Of a stretch of DNA of 64,000 nt, positions 33,701-43,182 are shown piece after piece. The position numbers and the translations under genes are program-made. Position 1 is the first letter of the stretch. Each line of letters opens with the position of its first letter. The notes beneath the pieces are model-generated. The model was given only the letters and a program-made list of their open reading frames with translations, searched no databases and was not told where the DNA came from. This DNA is from Siphonodentalium dalli (Eukaryota; Mollusca; Scaphopoda; Gadilida; Siphonodentaliidae): contig CP136064.1 in the NCBI GenBank assembly GCA_032622095.1, positions 260,813,863-260,877,862 on the forward strand, given 5' to 3'.

Positions 33701-34072
33701 AGGCCTGTTTAATTTTTGAGTCACCGATTATATTTTTTTATAGTGCCTTGATATACGGTTTTAATAACAATCTATGCCATGAAATATGTTTAAAATACTA
33801 TAATTCATCACCAATTGAAACATCTGCATCTCAGATGGTGCCCATAGAGAAACAGCTAAAATCATAGAAAGATTTCCCCAATTATGGCTCCCAGAATGCA
33901 ACAGAATTCAAACTAAAAATATATTTTCAATTGAAGGAGAATAACTCTATAACTTAGATATAGTGTTATTCCCCTTCCATTGAATAAAATGAAATGACCA
34001 CAGAACACAAGTCGATATCTCAACGAAAACAACATGTTCACAGTTTATTACACCGAATAAGTTGATAATACA
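33701..34072 (-). mobile_element. W3: W element, minus orientation (arrestin intron)
   Basis: ttaaaggcctgtttaatttt at left; interior matches the W consensus reversed (tatagtgccttgatatacgg, attatggctcccagaatgca, taactctata, gtttattacac). The right end is eroded into B10. Confidence 0.78.
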
Positions 34073-34074
34073 AT

Positions 34075-34112
34075 TAGTTAATTGGTCGATTAATTAGAGC
34101 ATTACTGTACTT
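34075..34112. mobile_element. B10: terminal B fragment
   Basis: Only ggtcgattaattagagcatt and actgta remain. Confidence 0.65.
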
Positions 34113-34189
34113 CATTACATTCTGCCTTGCTTTCTTCATGCAAAACAATTTGAAGAAAAACTGGTAAAATGTGGTAATTTCTATGACTT

Positions 34190-34301
34190 TAATAAGTCGA
34201 TACATGGCCATTACAATAAGAAATGAGAACTGGTTCATGCTCACGGAAGAAAGCCAATTTGAAGAAATGAACATTCATACTGAGTCCGTGCCTCTATAAA
34301 T
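34190..34301 (+). mobile_element. tRNA-derived SINE, 3' fragment
   Basis: Only the tail half is present: gtcgatacatggccatt, agaaatgagaactggttcat and gagtccgtgcctctataa. The hAT-like F1 element starts directly after it. Confidence 0.75.
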
Positions 34302-34306
34302 ATTAT

Positions 34307-34881
34307 CAGTGTCCGCGCTGGACTGAAAATTACTTTTGCCAAATAATTTGCCAAATGAAAATATTTTTTGCCAAACAATTTTAGCATTTGCCAAATGCTA
34401 TCCTGATAGTACCTCAAGTCTTATGTTTGGACACTCGCGGTTTGGACGACTTTTGATATCGATAGAAAAGCAGTTAGTTAATAATTAGTAACTCGCATCT
34501 CGATTGTGGTTTATCATACAACAATAAGCCAATCACTGAACAATACAATGGTACTCTGCTGCACCAGAAGGGCATATCACAAGAGGATTAGCTATGTAAA
34601 CACCACCACCACACTAAATAGTAGTAATCCCTCCAACCACCAGTACAAATGCTATGAGATTCACTGCATCTTAATAGAGGTGTTAACTTTTCCTAAACCT
34701 CATACAACTCCACCAATATAAATATGTTGTAAGAGTTTCCTGAAATGAATGGTATTGATTGACCAATATTTTTCAACATTCTTGAGGAACTAACAAGTGA
34801 CTTGCCAAATGAAAATATTTTTTGCCAAATGTGAATTATTTTTGCCATTGGCAAATTTGGCAAGTGGCAGCGCGAACCCTG
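34307..34881. mobile_element. F1: hAT-like non-autonomous element, 8-bp TSD
   Basis: Ends are CAGTGTCCGCGCTG and CAGCGCGAACCCTG, inverted. It is flanked by AATATTAT at 34299-34306 and 34882-34889, a perfect 8-bp duplication as made by hAT transposases. The interior has repeated ttgccaaatgaaaatatttt motifs and no transposase. Confidence 0.85.
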
Positions 34882-35041
34882 AATATTATATATATACACC
34901 AGTATCACTAATCGCATGGCCACAGATATAATTTCGTAGGAAGTGCATTGTGCTGTTCTAATATAATGTTAGATCCGTTCTATGTCAATATTCGAACCCA
35001 TGTTCAGACTGGTACTCTTCCAAACTCTTGGTGAAAAGGCT

Positions 35042-35313
35042 GCCTTTTAAGGATGTCTCCTTAGCCAAAGTGGTTAGGATGTGGATACAATCATCACAGT
35101 CTGGCCTTGACAAGGTTGGCACTGGTTCAAACCCTGACATGGGTGAAAATCGGAACTGAATTTCAAGCTTTATTTGAGTTGAGAGACATCTCAATGTTCC
35201 ATTCAGATCGATACATGGCCATTTCGATGAGATATGAGAATTTGTTCACGCTCACTTAAGTAAGCAAATTTGAAGCAATGGACACTCATACTGAGTCCGT
35301 GCGTCCTTAAATC
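35042..35313 (+). mobile_element. tRNA-derived SINE, copy 2 (arrestin intron)
   Basis: The A box fits better here (tagccaaagtggttagg); the B box is ctggttcaaaccc. The body and tail are as in copy 1 (gagtccgtgcgtcc). Confidence 0.8.
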
Positions 35314-35505
35314 TTATATGTATTTATGGACCTTTGCTATCATGACGATATGAAGATACCTCAGGCTGATATCTCAGCTGATATCAAACTAACCAAGTAA
35401 TAATCTCGATATATCGCATCTCATTAAATATAATAAACTTGGTTATGCGAAAAATGGATGTCATTGCTCATCTCATGAAGACCTTGAAGCATCATTATTA
35501 AGTTT

Positions 35506-35721
35506 TACAGTAAAGCCCTAGTAATCGACCTCTTAACCACAGCAGAATTATGGGTAACTTTTCAGGATTTAGTCGGAAATATGGCTTGTTGCCATTCATC
35601 TGAAAGCTCTCAGGGAGAGCTTTCCGATAAATGGCAACAAGCCATATTTCCGACTAAATCCTGAAAAGTTACCCATAATTCTGCTGTGGTTAAGAGGTCG
35701 ATTACTTTGGGCATTACTGTA
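35506..35721. mobile_element. B11: B palindrome (arrestin intron)
   Basis: tacagtaaagccctagtaat ... tttgggcattactgta; centre gctctcagggagagc. Confidence 0.88.
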
Positions 35722-35937
35722 CATGGTCAGCTTTTAGTCAATATTCACACAGAAAGTTAGAGTAGACAGGAGTCAATGGTCCTTCAGCATCCTGTCACCG
35801 TACAGAGAGGGATTAATTAACAGCTATTGATGTGTTTTCACCGACCTTATTGCTCATTTTCTCAGCCATCAAGGCAGAATTGCTTCATTTATTGCTTCTA
35901 AATGATGATTGACGTGATCCTCCTCAACCCTGTTTAA

Positions 35938-36079
35938 CCCCTTCTTTACTAAATGGATTACCCATTCAGTCATAAAAGTATACATTGGAATGGTGTATTA
36001 TTCATGTGGAGGGGTGTTGAGGAAATGTAAGCAGATGACAGAGAGAGGAAATAATAATACAAGTGCAGATGGATTTCTA
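35938..36079. mobile_element. Z4: left half of a Z element abutting E4
   Basis: TTAA 35934-35937; cccttctttactaaatggat ... atgtggaggggtgttgagga; stops at the TTAA that opens E4. Confidence 0.75.
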
Positions 36080-36083
36080 TTAA

Positions 36084-36570
36084 CCCTTCCATGACTGGAG
36101 CTTCCTGAAACTTTGCGAAAACCCATTCTCTTATATATGTTAGTCTCCCATAGGCAGGGTCTGCGCTGGACCGTAATTTACTTTTGCCAAATAATTTGCC
36201 AAATGAAAATATTTTTTGCAAAATCAAGAGGACTAGTAATCCATCCAACCATCAGTACTAATGCTATGAGATTAACTGCTTCTTAATAGATGTGTTATCT
36301 TACCCTAAACCTTATAAAACACCACTAATATAATTAAGATGTAAGAGTTTCCTGAAATTAATGGTATTGATTGACCAATATTTTTCAAATTGCTTGAAGA
36401 ATTAAAAAGTGACTTGCCAAATGAATATATTTTTTGCCAAATGTGAATTATTTTTGCCATTGGCAAATTTGGCAAGTGGCAGCGCGAACCCTGCCCATAG
36501 GGAGCCTTGGATATATAAGAAAATACATGTGCCTCAAAATATTGACCTTGACCTTGTAAGTCATGCAACT
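36084..36570. mobile_element. E4: E element interrupted by F2, right-truncated
   Basis: TTAA 36080-36083, cccttccatgactggagctt, hairpin split in its loop by F2 with CCCATAGG duplication, then aaatattgaccttgaccttg and stop. Confidence 0.85.
36155..36493. mobile_element. F2: hAT-like element inserted inside element E4
   Basis: Terminal CAGGGTCTGCGCTG and CAGCGCGAACCCTG, with 8-bp TSD CCCATAGG at 36147-36154 and 36494-36501. CCCATAGG is the loop of the E-type hairpin (tctCCCATAGGgag), so the empty site is known from other E copies. Its body shares the right ~170 bp and other segments with F1. Confidence 0.9.
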
Positions 36571-36885
36571 ATGTGAACTGATACTTATGCATCTTGAACA
36601 AATCTTAATATCTTATATTTACGTACATATAATGTTTCTTCCACTTCTCCGATAGAGCAACAAATGTCACACACTCTGTGCTAATTTGGTCATTAACCAA
36701 CTAACTGCATTGGCTGTCATTTTTAGCCATCATATTCCATTAACCACAAAGATCCCAGACATCACCGGACATGGTCAGACATTAACGACTAATAGACTAC
36801 ATGATTATTCATCATGTTGGGTTTTGGCAGTGTGCCAACACCGTACTCTCCGAACTTAATCATTTTTGCTTTTTGTTTTTTTCAG

Positions 36886-37032
36886 GGATTTGGCAGTGGA
36901 ACTTCCATTCACATTAACCCATCCTAAGCCATTAGACTCACCGCCTCCATCCAGACCATCTAGTGCAGCTCCACCTAGTGGAGAAAACTATGACACGCCC
37001 ATTGACACAAATCTCATACAGTTAGAAACAAG
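36886..37032 (+). CDS. ARRB: beta-arrestin, penultimate coding exon with clathrin box
   Basis: The acceptor gttttttttcag ends at 36885 and the donor GTAGGT begins at 37033. The first base completes the split glycine codon, after which the exon reads [15 protein letters not shown], the last C-domain strand and its characteristic T(H/M)PKP turn. A Pro/Ser-rich linker ([15 protein letters not shown]) follows, then [18 protein letters not shown] fits the clathrin-box consensus L-hydrophobic-x-hydrophobic-D/E and sits where beta-arrestins carry LIELD or LIEFE. Visual arrestins usually lack this box, so beta-arrestin is favoured. The exon ends in AG, which joins T of the next exon to make Ser. Confidence 0.94.
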
Positions 37033-38092
37033 GTAGGTTGATTTTTTCTGTAGTCCAAAAATTAAAGATAAATGTTCCACTTCCAGTAAGAAACAGTGTC
37101 TTTGATTGGTCAGAGAGCCGCGCAGCATATCCCATGTTTACATTTAGAGCCATTAACATATTGAAACCAAGACAACCATTTCATCGCCTCTCCTTTGCCT
37201 GCTTTATCATAACATCATTTACGGAAGAATGTCAAATTTCCATGAATGACCAGAACTATCGGCAGAACATATTATATTTGTTATTTTCGCGACTCGGTTG
37301 AACATAGGCTCCAAGCTGTCAATGTCACACCATGTTACCGTCAATCCACCACAATAACTTATAATGTTCTGATTCGTGTTGATATTCTATTGAACTTTGA
37401 AGGCTACTCTTATACAACAATTGATTTTATAATGCACTCGATATCATGGATACAAAAAGAGGTTTAGCAAGGGATGTCTAACTGTCTTAATATAGTGTTG
37501 TTCGGAAAAAGTTCTCGAAAGTTGCTTGTTAAGTTTTCTAACTTTTGTTTTAACTCGTTTCACCCGTACAAACATAAATTATTTTAATATAAAATAACAA
37601 CTACGAATTCTAGCAACTTAGTTTTAATCTGGAAAGACAGGTAAACTTATTTAGCTTCAGTGTGCATATCATGCAACATATTACAATATATATATAATAC
37701 ATGTACAATATACATATTTATGTATCATGAATATCCCATATTTTATCATGATTACTCTTTGATATACAGGCATATTAATCCCTACAAGAAATTGATTGAC
37801 ATTCAGACTGCAATATTAATAAACAAATCTTTCACTTTCAAAACAAATTTATTATAAAAAAAACATTATAATGGGTGGGTGGGAGGGTGCTGCACACACT
37901 TTTGAAGCTGAACGTAGAATGATCGCTATATCTACCGTCTCTCCACAATACCTTAGCAGTCCATGCTTAAGCCATCCAAAATATTATACGAATACTCCTC
38001 ATGCGTAATCATCCTCCACAAATCACCGAAATAATTCTTCATTGAACTTCAATAAATTAATTTATTTATGATAGTTTGTTTTATACAAATAT

Positions 38093-38708
38093 AATTTTCG
38101 ATGCCAAGATCACATTATATACCACATATTCCATATTATATACCATTTGGAAGAGGAACCAAAAATATATATATATTCTACCAGAATACACAACACCTGT
38201 GGCCTAGGAGTGTCCACCAAGTGACAGAGATTCTCAGATTCACACCGAAACTTCTCCCGTTATTTACCCCAGAATGCATCAAAATTCACAACTAAGAGAT
38301 AAAGTTGTTCCCCTTCCATAGAGAATAATAGACTGGGAGTTCAGACTAGATCTAAATTAAGCATAGAACACATGTCGTTACCTTGACAAAAACACAGATT
38401 ATTGACCAGATATGTTTTGAAGCTTCCTAATATGACATACATTATGCCCTAAGTAATCGACCTCTTAACCAAAGCAGAATTATGGGTAACTTTTCAGGAT
38501 TTAGTCGGAAATATGGCTTGTTGCCATTCATCGGAAAGCTCTCGCCGAGAGCTTTCCAATGAATGGCAACAAGCCATATTTCCGACTAAATCTGACTAAA
38601 TCCTGAAAAGTTACCCATAATTCTGCTTTGGTTAAGAGGTCGATTACTTAGGGCATTACTGTATGTTGTATCTAATGTGATCTAGAGATTCGAAAATTAA
38701 GTGAGCCT
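38093..38708. mobile_element. W4: W element with B12 inside (arrestin intron)
   Basis: aattttcgatgccaagatca, attatataccatttggaaga ... B12 ... agattcgaaaattaagtgag and cctTTAA (38709-38712). Confidence 0.75.
38438..38663. mobile_element. B12: B palindrome nested in W4
   Basis: tacattatgccctaagtaat ... gggcattactgta; centre gctctcgccgagagc. The right arm has a short duplication (gactaaatctgactaaatc). Both sides are W sequence. Confidence 0.88.
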
Positions 38709-38953
38709 TTAATGCAGTTGATTTCACATGATTTAAGCTCCTCATGTGATATTCACAATCAGCAATCGAATACGGACAACCAACCATTGAATAGGCATAT
38801 CTGGACCTCTACACAAAAGCAATAATGTACACAACAAAACACTTTTTAGATGTTCTAACTAACAGCAAACCATGTCTAAAAGTGATAAAAATTCACACAG
38901 ACGATGATCAATATAGTTGGCGCGAATAAAGCTTGACTGGATATTCCAACTTT

Positions 38954-39256
38954 GGATTAAACATCCAGAGGGCACGAACAGGTCAACACCTAATGTGACC
39001 TTCATTCTTACCGTGGATTAAACATCCAGAGGGCACGAACAGGTCAACACCTAATGTGACCTTCATTCTTACCGTGGATTAAACATCCAGAGGGCACGAA
39101 CAGGTCAACACCTAATGTGACCTTCATTCTTACCGTGGATTAAACATCCAGAGGGCACGAACAGGTCAACACCTAATGTGACCTTCATTCTTACCGTGGA
39201 TTAAACATCCAGAGGGCACGAACAGGTCAACACCTAACGTGACCTTCATTCTTACC
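38954..39256. repeat. 61-bp tandem array, 5 copies, in the last arrestin intron
   Basis: Units begin ggattaaacatccagagggc and end accttcattcttaccgt. The copies are almost identical, so the array is young or homogenised. Confidence 0.93.
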
Positions 39257-39322
39257 TTCATCATGGATAGTATCTTTCTCATATATAAAAAAGCATGTCT
39301 ATTATTCAAAGAAATTATTTAA

Positions 39323-39575
39323 ACCTTCCATGACTGGAGCTTCCTGAAACTTTGCGAAAACCCTGTGCTAATACATTCATTATATATACGAGTCACCCAT
39401 AGGGAGACTTGCATATTTAAGAGAATACATTGGCCTAACATTATTTACCTTGACGTTGTAAGCCATGCATTCTCTTATATATACGAGGCTCCCTATGGAA
39501 GACTCACATATATAAAAGAATGCACTGGTACAGGATATTTAATGATGCACCAGCGCAGCTCCTGCCATGAAAAGG
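39323..39575. mobile_element. E5: complete E element (last arrestin intron)
   Basis: TTAA 39319-39322 and 39576-39579; accttccatgactggagctt ... gcagctcctgccatgaaaagg; two hairpins around aacattatttaccttgacgt. Confidence 0.85.
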
Positions 39576-39576
39576 T

Positions 39577-39915
39577 TAAACACAACGGTATAAATCAGTA
39601 CGTTCAATATATAAGATTTAGACATGACGGTATAAATCAATACATTCTATACGGTATAAATCAAATCAATACATTCAATATATAAGCTTTAGACATAACG
39701 GTATAAATTAATACGTTCAATATATAAGCTTTAGACATAACGGTATAAATTAATACGTTCAATATATAAGCTTTAGACATAACAGTCTAAATCAATACAT
39801 TCAATATATAAGCTTTACACATAACAGTCTAAATCAATACATTTAATATATAAGATTTAAACATAACGGTCTAAATCAATACGTTCAATATATAAGCTTT
39901 AGACTTAACGGAAAC
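39577..39915. repeat. ~42-bp AT-rich tandem array in the last arrestin intron
   Basis: About eight units of gacataacggtataaatca + atacgttcaatatataagct + tta, more diverged than the neighbouring 61-bp array. It begins at the right end of element E5. Confidence 0.88.
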
Positions 39916-40048
39916 TGACTGTTTTTACTTTCTATTACATTTTATCCAATAATGTACTAAAATTTTAAACTACATTCTCGATTTAACATGTTTGGGGGTG
40001 TAGCAACTATTAATATACCACAATTTGCAAATCGTTTTTGTTGTTTAA

Positions 40049-40372
40049 CCCTTTACCCAACAGAACGGCCCTGTGCCAATGCATTCTCTTATATATGCGA
40101 GTCGACCATAGGTCGCCTCGCATATATAAGAGAATGCATTGGCTTAACACATATTAAAAATGATAAAATTGTCAAAGAATGTAGAAAAATATTATAAAAA
40201 TTGTTTAAAAATGTAAGAAAAAATTATAAAATTGTTAAAGAATGTAAGAAAAAATGGTAAAAAGTGTTAAAAAAAGATTTTTTTAGGCCAATGCATTCTC
40301 TTATATATTTTTTTTACAATTTTAATAATTTATTCTTATATTCTTAACATACTTATTTTGTAGGTTAAAGGG
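40049..40372. mobile_element. C4: chimeric C/D element beside the arrestin acceptor
   Basis: The left end is C (CCCTTTACCCAACAGAACGG) with one hairpin. After a second hairpin that is cut at cttatatat, the sequence switches to the D-type tract (ttttttacaattttaataat ... cttattttgtaggtt) and closes aaaggg. TTAA at 40045-40048 and 40373-40376. Confidence 0.82.
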
Positions 40373-40374
40373 TT

Positions 40375-40532
40375 AAAACTTTGATAACCACTTCATCAAT
40401 TACATTATTCTTTTTCAGTGGTGACCAGTTTCATGTACATAAAGATGTTTATGTTCTTTAAAACTTTGATAAACACTTCATCAATTACATGTTTCTTTTT
40501 CAGTGGTGATCAGTTTCATGTACATAAAGATG
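40375..40532 (+). repeat. tandem duplication of the last intron-exon boundary of beta-arrestin
   Basis: Two 73-bp copies (40375-40447 and 40460-40532) are separated by 12 bp. They differ at only a handful of positions, for example gacc versus gatc. The left copy begins immediately at the right end of the TTAA element C4 (TTAA 40373-40376). The right copy also has TTAA at its matching start (40458-40461), so the target TTAA was part of the duplicated unit. Confidence 0.85.
40419..40461 (+). other. duplicated splice acceptor and truncated alternative terminal exon of beta-arrestin
   Basis: Seen: the 73 bp at 40375-40447 reappear at 40460-40532 with only a few mismatches, covering the polypyrimidine tract, the AG and the first 29 coding bases. 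Using the AG at 40417-40418 the frame reads S-GDQFHVHKDVYVL and hits TAA at 40459-40461. Such a transcript would keep the clathrin box from the previous exon but lose FxxFxxxR. The 85-bp offset is not a multiple of three, so the two copies cannot be read through as one exon. Whether the upstream site is used is unknown; it may be a non-functional copy. Confidence 0.6.
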
Positions 40533-40603
40533 ATGATTTTATATTTGAGGATTTCGCGAGACTTCGTCTGAAAGGGCAGGACGAGGATGATACGGAAGCA
40601 TGA
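40504..40603 (+). CDS. ARRB: beta-arrestin, terminal coding exon with AP2-binding motif
   Basis: The acceptor tttctttttcag ends at 40503. With AG from the previous exon the frame continues S-GDQFHVHKDDDFIFEDFARLRLKGQDEDDTEA and stops at TGA 40601-40603. FEDFARLR matches the FxxFxxxR motif that binds the AP2 beta-appendage; the same residues, with the basic R and K, are held in the inactive arrestin fold. The acidic tail is typical of beta-arrestins. A second, nearly identical acceptor and exon start lies 85 bp upstream (40419). The coding part is 100 nt; 3' UTR follows. Confidence 0.94.
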
Positions 40604-40678
40604 CAACTTGACGTTTGTCAATGTTTTGTTCTGAATGTGTTGATATGGACACTTTGATGCTCAATGTTACACTCAGCC

Positions 40679-40955
40679 TTGTATAGATAGCTGGGACTAT
40701 CAACCAAATCAACTGAGTCTGTTGTTTCACATGTTTCATCTTCACTGTAATCCTAATTTCTTCATGTTTTAATCATGTGACTGATGTCAGCGGTCAGAAG
40801 AAACATGTAATATCCTTGTATAGATAGCTGGGACTATCAACCAAACCACCTGAGTCTTGTTTAACATGTTGATTTAACTATAATCCTAAAGTGGAAATTC
40901 TTCATGTTTTAATCATGTTACTGATGTCAGAGGTCATAGGTCAGGAGAAGCATGT
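40679..40955 (+). repeat. two-copy ~138-bp tandem duplication in the beta-arrestin 3' UTR
   Basis: Both copies contain tgtatagatagctgggacta, cctaa...ttcttcatgttttaatcatgt and actgatgtcag followed by aggtca-like sequence. The starts are about 138 bp apart (40679 and 40817). A third weaker piece with ataatcatgtgactga lies near 41000. Confidence 0.75.
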
Positions 40956-41040
40956 TTGTTTTCTTGCTGATGGAATCTTACTCTAATTTCTCTATCTTAT
41001 AATCATGTGACTGAATCAGAATTATTTTGTGAGTGCTTAA

Positions 41041-41163
41041 CACTGTCATGACAGGAGCTGCGCTGGTGCAGCATTAAATATCCTGTGCCAGTGCATTCTC
41101 TTATATTGTGAGTCTCCCATAGGGAGCCTCGCATATATAAGAGAATGCACTGGTTTACAAGGG
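41041..41163. mobile_element. E6: single-hairpin E element abutting a Z element
   Basis: TTAA 41037-41040, cactgtcatgacaggagctg, one E hairpin, tacaaggg, TTAA 41164-41167. That TTAA is also the left flank of the Z element at 41168. Confidence 0.8.
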
Positions 41164-41167
41164 TTAA

Positions 41168-41423
41168 CGTTCTCTATACTAAACACTCATTTAACGGTTA
41201 CCCTTCTCTATACTAAACACTCATTAAAGGGTTATTTAACCTTCTCTATACTAAACACTCATTTACGAGTAGTTCTGATCAATGAATTGGAATCCTTCTG
41301 TATTTGTATTATCTTTTCATCTGCCTCTCCTCTGCTCATTGTTTTCTGGACACCGCTCCAAATGAATGACAGACCATTCTAATATATATTTTTATATCTG
41401 GCTGAAAGAATCCATTTAATGGG
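41168..41423. mobile_element. Z5: Z element with triplicated terminus
   Basis: TTAA 41164-41167 (shared with E6) and 41424-41427. The left end ttctctatactaaacactca occurs three times ~30-45 bp apart (41170, 41206, 41253). Confidence 0.78.
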
Positions 41424-41427
41424 TTAA

Positions 41428-42279
41428 TTGCCAATCTCAGAATATATATCAGAATGTTTTCCCAATTGTTCAATTAATCTTACAATGAGCAAGTGTAGTT
41501 CTGATATCAAATAGAAGGCAAATTATGTTACTGCTGAATGTCTGTTCATTTATCAAGAACAATTGTCATTGACTGCGTCTAGCACAAAGAATTGACAGCA
41601 ATTCATCAACATAGTTGGTTGCCATGGAGATCTGATGTGGCTTTAACTTGATTTGCCTTTGTGCAGTCTTCGTATTTTATTTTGCATCAATGACAGTAAT
41701 TTTCTGCAGTGCATCAGCTGAGTGCATGCATTATTTTGTTCATCAAACTTATGAACAGGATATCACTAATTAATTTCTTTGATTGCTAGAGCATGCCTTA
41801 TATTTTCACGAACCCATGCTTTATTTTTTCAGCAAATCAAAGAACACAGAATAAATGAATTGAATTGAAATAATTCTTTTATGAGATAACTGCACAGTTA
41901 ATTAGTTGGTTTACAAACCTGCAAACAACTTTTTTTTACCAAAAATGCCAAAAAATAATATAAAAAGTTCAATTTTTTTTTTTTGCCCATTGCGTTGAGT
42001 TTGTATAAGACATCTCACGAAACTGTTCTATCAGTCATAATAGTATGCGATATCAAGAATAATTGAAATACCAATGTGTTGATTTTATTTATATCAAATT
42101 AATCCTGCTTCTGCCAAAAAGACTTTTCAATTTTAAAATTCAAGGCATATTTTTGTTTTGGTTGTTGATTGTCAATCATACATATTTTCTGTCAGGTCAG
42201 TTTGGTGTCCGCTCAATGCTTTTGTTATCTCGATCTTAATTTATAAATTAAATTATAACTGATGCACTTCTCGACATAT
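41428..42279. other. intergenic or distal 3' UTR, nothing recognised
   Basis: AT-rich, holds the AATAAA at 41850 and T runs near 41930-41980. Confidence 0.4.
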
Positions 42280-42475
42280 AAAGTGATGCCCTAAATAATA
42301 GACTCCTTAACCACAGCAGAATTTAGTCGGAAATATGGCTTGTTTCCATTCATTGGAAAGCTCTCACTGAGAGCTTTCCGATGAATGGCAACATGCCATA
42401 TTTCTGACTAAATCCTGAAAAATTACCCATAATTCTGCTGTGGTTAAAGAGTCGATTATTTAGGGCATTACTGTA
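42280..42475. mobile_element. B13: B palindrome with an eroded left end
   Basis: gtgatgccctaaataatag ... ttagggcattactgta. Confidence 0.82.
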
Positions 42476-42681
42476 TATTCATCTCTCTATCATTCTCTCG
42501 CTTTTAGTCTCTTTATAGAACTCGTATTCATTTACTATTGTATTTCTCATATTTGACAGATCTGTAACTTATAGTTTATTAATTAAGAAACTAATCATTC
42601 ACACCTAATTTGTATTCACTTCTGTTATATTTATTACAAATTTGGGTCAATTGCTTTGTCCCAGGTTCATACCTCATTTAA

Positions 42682-42933
42682 CCCTTTCTATACTAAATGG
42701 ATTCTCCCACTCAGTTATAAAAGTATACAATGGAATATCCTATTATTCATCTGGAGGGGTTTTCACGAAAAATAAGCAGACGACAGATAATAAAAGTGCG
42801 GAAGAAGTCCTATGCATTGGAGGGAAATGTTCAGATAATAAGTTCATCAAACGACTAACTGTCATTTTAACTTATTATCTTAATATTTCCTATGGGGTTA
42901 CTGCTCGTCAATGAGTATTTAGTAAAGAAAGGG
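42682..42933. mobile_element. Z6: complete Z element
   Basis: TTAA 42678-42681 and 42934-42937; ccctttctatactaaatgga ... gtatttagtaaagaaaggg. Confidence 0.87.
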
Positions 42934-43182
42934 TTAATTTAACATTGATAACTTTTTGTTTGATTATAGTCATTGCGGATGATGATACTTCATGATTTTT
43001 TCTTACATTATGTTTAGAATTGGTAGAATTCTTTTCAAAAAATTGCTAACAGCCTTTCTCTTGTCTTGGCTCCGTGCCGGGCTCTCATTTACCACAATCT
43101 TCCTCTTGTCTTGGCTCCATGCCCTGGACATATTTATCATACTAATCTTCAACGTCATGCATTTATTATCTGTTTCTAGGGG

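Larger units (their letters stand above)
30066..36885 (+). other. beta-arrestin intron (6.8 kb), packed with repeats
   Basis: Bounded by GTGAGT at 30066 and ...ttcag ending 36885; both flanking exons join in frame. It holds a P element, E fragments, B palindromes (31286, 32820, 33387, 34075, 35506), G, W, two tRNA-type SINE pieces, two hAT-like F elements and a Z piece. I see no further arrestin exon inside it, and the protein joins without a gap across it. Confidence 0.85.
37033..40503 (+). other. beta-arrestin last intron (3.5 kb)
   Basis: GTAGGT donor at 37033 and the tttttcag acceptor ending 40503. It contains W4 with B12 inside, a 61-bp array, element E5, a 42-bp array, the chimeric element C4, and the duplicated acceptor. 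The stretch 37040-38090 shows no recognisable repeat or exon. Confidence 0.85.
40604..41855 (+). other. probable beta-arrestin 3' UTR and candidate polyadenylation signal
   Basis: Sequence after the TGA has no further conserved coding potential. AATAAA occurs at 41850-41855 and is a candidate signal, but the true end could be earlier. The span includes a tandem duplication (40679-40955), an E fragment (41041-41163) and a Z element (41168-41423), so the distal part may already be intergenic. Confidence 0.4.

Noticed and set aside
37038-37301. 88-codon frame just after the arrestin donor at 37033
   Set aside because: It lies in the intron, is out of context with the arrestin frame, and shows no conserved motif.
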